Shown piece after piece: positions 5,474 through 5,969 of a stretch of 5,969 nt of DNA. The translations under genes and the position numbers were made by a program. The stretch is from Alkalinema sp. CAN_BIN05 (GTDB lineage Bacteria; Cyanobacteriota; Cyanobacteriia; Leptolyngbyales; Leptolyngbyaceae): positions 1 through 5,969 of the forward strand of contig JAJAYH010000020.1 in NCBI GenBank assembly GCA_026786325.1, written 5' to 3'. Numbering within the stretch: position 1 is the stretch's first letter; each line of letters opens with the position of its first letter. Under the pieces are notes generated by a model. That model was given only the letters and a program-made list of their open reading frames with translations. It ran no database searches and had not been told where the DNA came from.

Positions 5474-5479
5474 CTCCTT
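5474..5479 (-). promoter_or_regulatory. Ribosome binding site deciding the start of the minus-strand gene
   Basis: AAGGAG on the minus strand lies nine bases before ATG 5464. It is the strongest Shine-Dalgarno match in the window, and the longer frame's ATG at 5683 has no comparable one. Confidence 0.8.
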
Positions 5480-5505
5480 AGAATACGTTACATTTCTTAA
5501 GTTCA

Positions 5506-5535
5506 ATTGTACGGCGTTGCTGGTCTTGATCTCAA
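5506..5535 (-). promoter_or_regulatory. Probable promoter of the minus-strand membrane protein gene
   Basis: On the minus strand, TTGAGA (5535-5530) and TACAAT (5511-5506) each match the sigma70 consensus at five of six positions, with an 18-base spacer. Transcription would start near 5499, giving a leader of about 35 bases to ATG 5464. This supports the short form of the protein. Confidence 0.55.
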
Positions 5536-5558
5536 CTTTTCCAAAATTAAAGAGGTCT

Positions 5559-5593
5559 AAAAACCGCGTTCGTCCATCAAACGGAAAACGCGG
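5559..5593 (-). terminator. Terminator-like hairpin on the minus strand
   Basis: On the minus strand, CCGCGTT (5593-5587) pairs perfectly with AACGCGG (5570-5564) across a 16-base loop, which itself can form a small TCC/GGA stem. The 3' arm is followed by TTTTT (5563-5559). On the plus strand the following bases (CTTTATG) are a poor U tract. It lies upstream of the promoter at 5506-5535, so it would end minus-strand transcripts arising in the divergent spacer rather than the membrane protein mRNA. Confidence 0.55.
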
Positions 5594-5747
5594 CTTTATG
5601 CCGCTAAAATCCCTACTGGAACCACCACCTACAATCAAGCCCCAACCAATATCGCCCTGTGGCAAAAACAAATCGGTTAGCATTAAGTTCTAGATTCAAC
5701 GTTAAAATAAAATACCGATCGGGTGTCGATATCCACAGGCTGCCCTC
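5594..5747. other. Divergent spacer before the DUF262 gene
   Basis: No gene can be supported here. A minus-strand frame is open to 5683 but lacks a ribosome binding site. The plus strand has two overlapping -10-like TAAAAT boxes (5703-5708, 5708-5713) that could serve the DUF262 gene, without a convincing -35. No Shine-Dalgarno is seen before ATG 5748. Confidence 0.35.
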
Positions 5748-5969
5748 ATGAATTCTCTGGACTCACCTACACAAAATTCGCGGGAAGAAGATCTAGACAA
5801 TATGTCTGGAGTAGATCCTGACGAAGATGAAAGCATTGTCCAACCCTTCGACCCTGCCAAAATTCGGGTTGAGACGCGATCGATGAGTCTTGATTTGCTT
5901 CTTCAAAGACTTCAGTATAAAGAACTTGATCTGGCTCCTGACTTTCAACGTCAGGGAGGACTCTGGAAA
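5748..5969 (+). CDS. DUF262 (GmrS/ParB-Srx-like) protein, N-terminal part
   Basis: The window ends inside this gene after 74 codons. The first 35 residues are very acidic and look disordered (REEDLDNMSG, DPDEDESI). From about residue 38 the DUF262 N-terminus appears: KIRVETRSMSLDLLLQRL and then ELDLAPDFQRQGGLWK. The DLAPDFQR segment (61-68) is diagnostic. DUF262 belongs to the ParB/sulfiredoxin-like nucleotidase fold and is the N-terminal half of the GmrSD type IV restriction enzyme. Many bacterial DUF262 proteins stand alone with unknown roles. Whether a DUF1524 HNH nuclease domain follows lies outside the window, so restriction activity is not claimed. ATG 5748 is the first plausible start. 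Confidence 0.88.
   Translation, partial: MNSLDSPTQNSREEDLDNMSGVDPDEDESIVQPFDPAKIRVETRSMSLDLLLQRLQYKELDLAPDFQRQGGLWK

Noticed and set aside
5352..5693. 113-residue plus-strand ORF
   Set aside because: It is antisense to the minus-strand membrane protein and its leader, which has a strong ribosome binding site; no features are visible in the plus frame.

Overview
The window looks like part of a cyanobacterial chromosome. It holds three perfect copies of the HIP1 octamer GCGATCGC (at 2400, 2889 and 5154) and many shorter CGATCG cores. It also carries a DUF3181-type gene, a family I know only from cyanobacteria, and moderate GC content. I cannot name the species. No transposase, integrase, CRISPR array or rRNA is visible.

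Layout, left to right. (1) 1-523 is the 3' part of a periplasmic zinc/manganese-binding lipoprotein gene of an ABC importer, cut by the left edge. (2) 539-1385 is the ribosomal protein pair rplU-rpmA (bL21, bL27), with a consensus-like promoter before it and a hairpin after it. (3) 1464-1597 is a tRNA-Leu(UAG) gene with a strong intrinsic terminator. (4) 1638-3102 is a compact three-gene cassette: a coiled-coil protein, a small protein of unknown function, and an HNH endonuclease whose start overlaps the preceding gene. The last two share a short motif (LxxLFxxADxxGN). (5) 3238-5042 is a probable operon: a two-TM membrane protein, a DUF3181-type gene interrupted by one in-frame TAA, and prfB (peptide chain release factor 2), which carries the classical autoregulatory +1 frameshift at CTT-TGA-C. 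(6) 5060-5464, minus strand and convergent with prfB, is a small two-TM protein with a strong ribosome binding site and its own promoter. (7) 5748 to the right edge is the beginning of a DUF262 protein.

Housekeeping translation genes (L21, L27, tRNA-Leu, RF2) alternate here with accessory genes. The best candidate for an undescribed system is the 1638-3102 cassette. Its three ORFs are close or overlapping, the last is a nuclease with all its zinc and catalytic motifs, and a shared motif links the middle protein to the nuclease. Whether it is a defence module, a DNA-processing unit or something else cannot be decided from sequence alone.

The second notable point is the DUF3181-type gene. The frame stays open and family-like on both sides of a single UAA, directly upstream of the gene for the factor that reads UAA and UGA.
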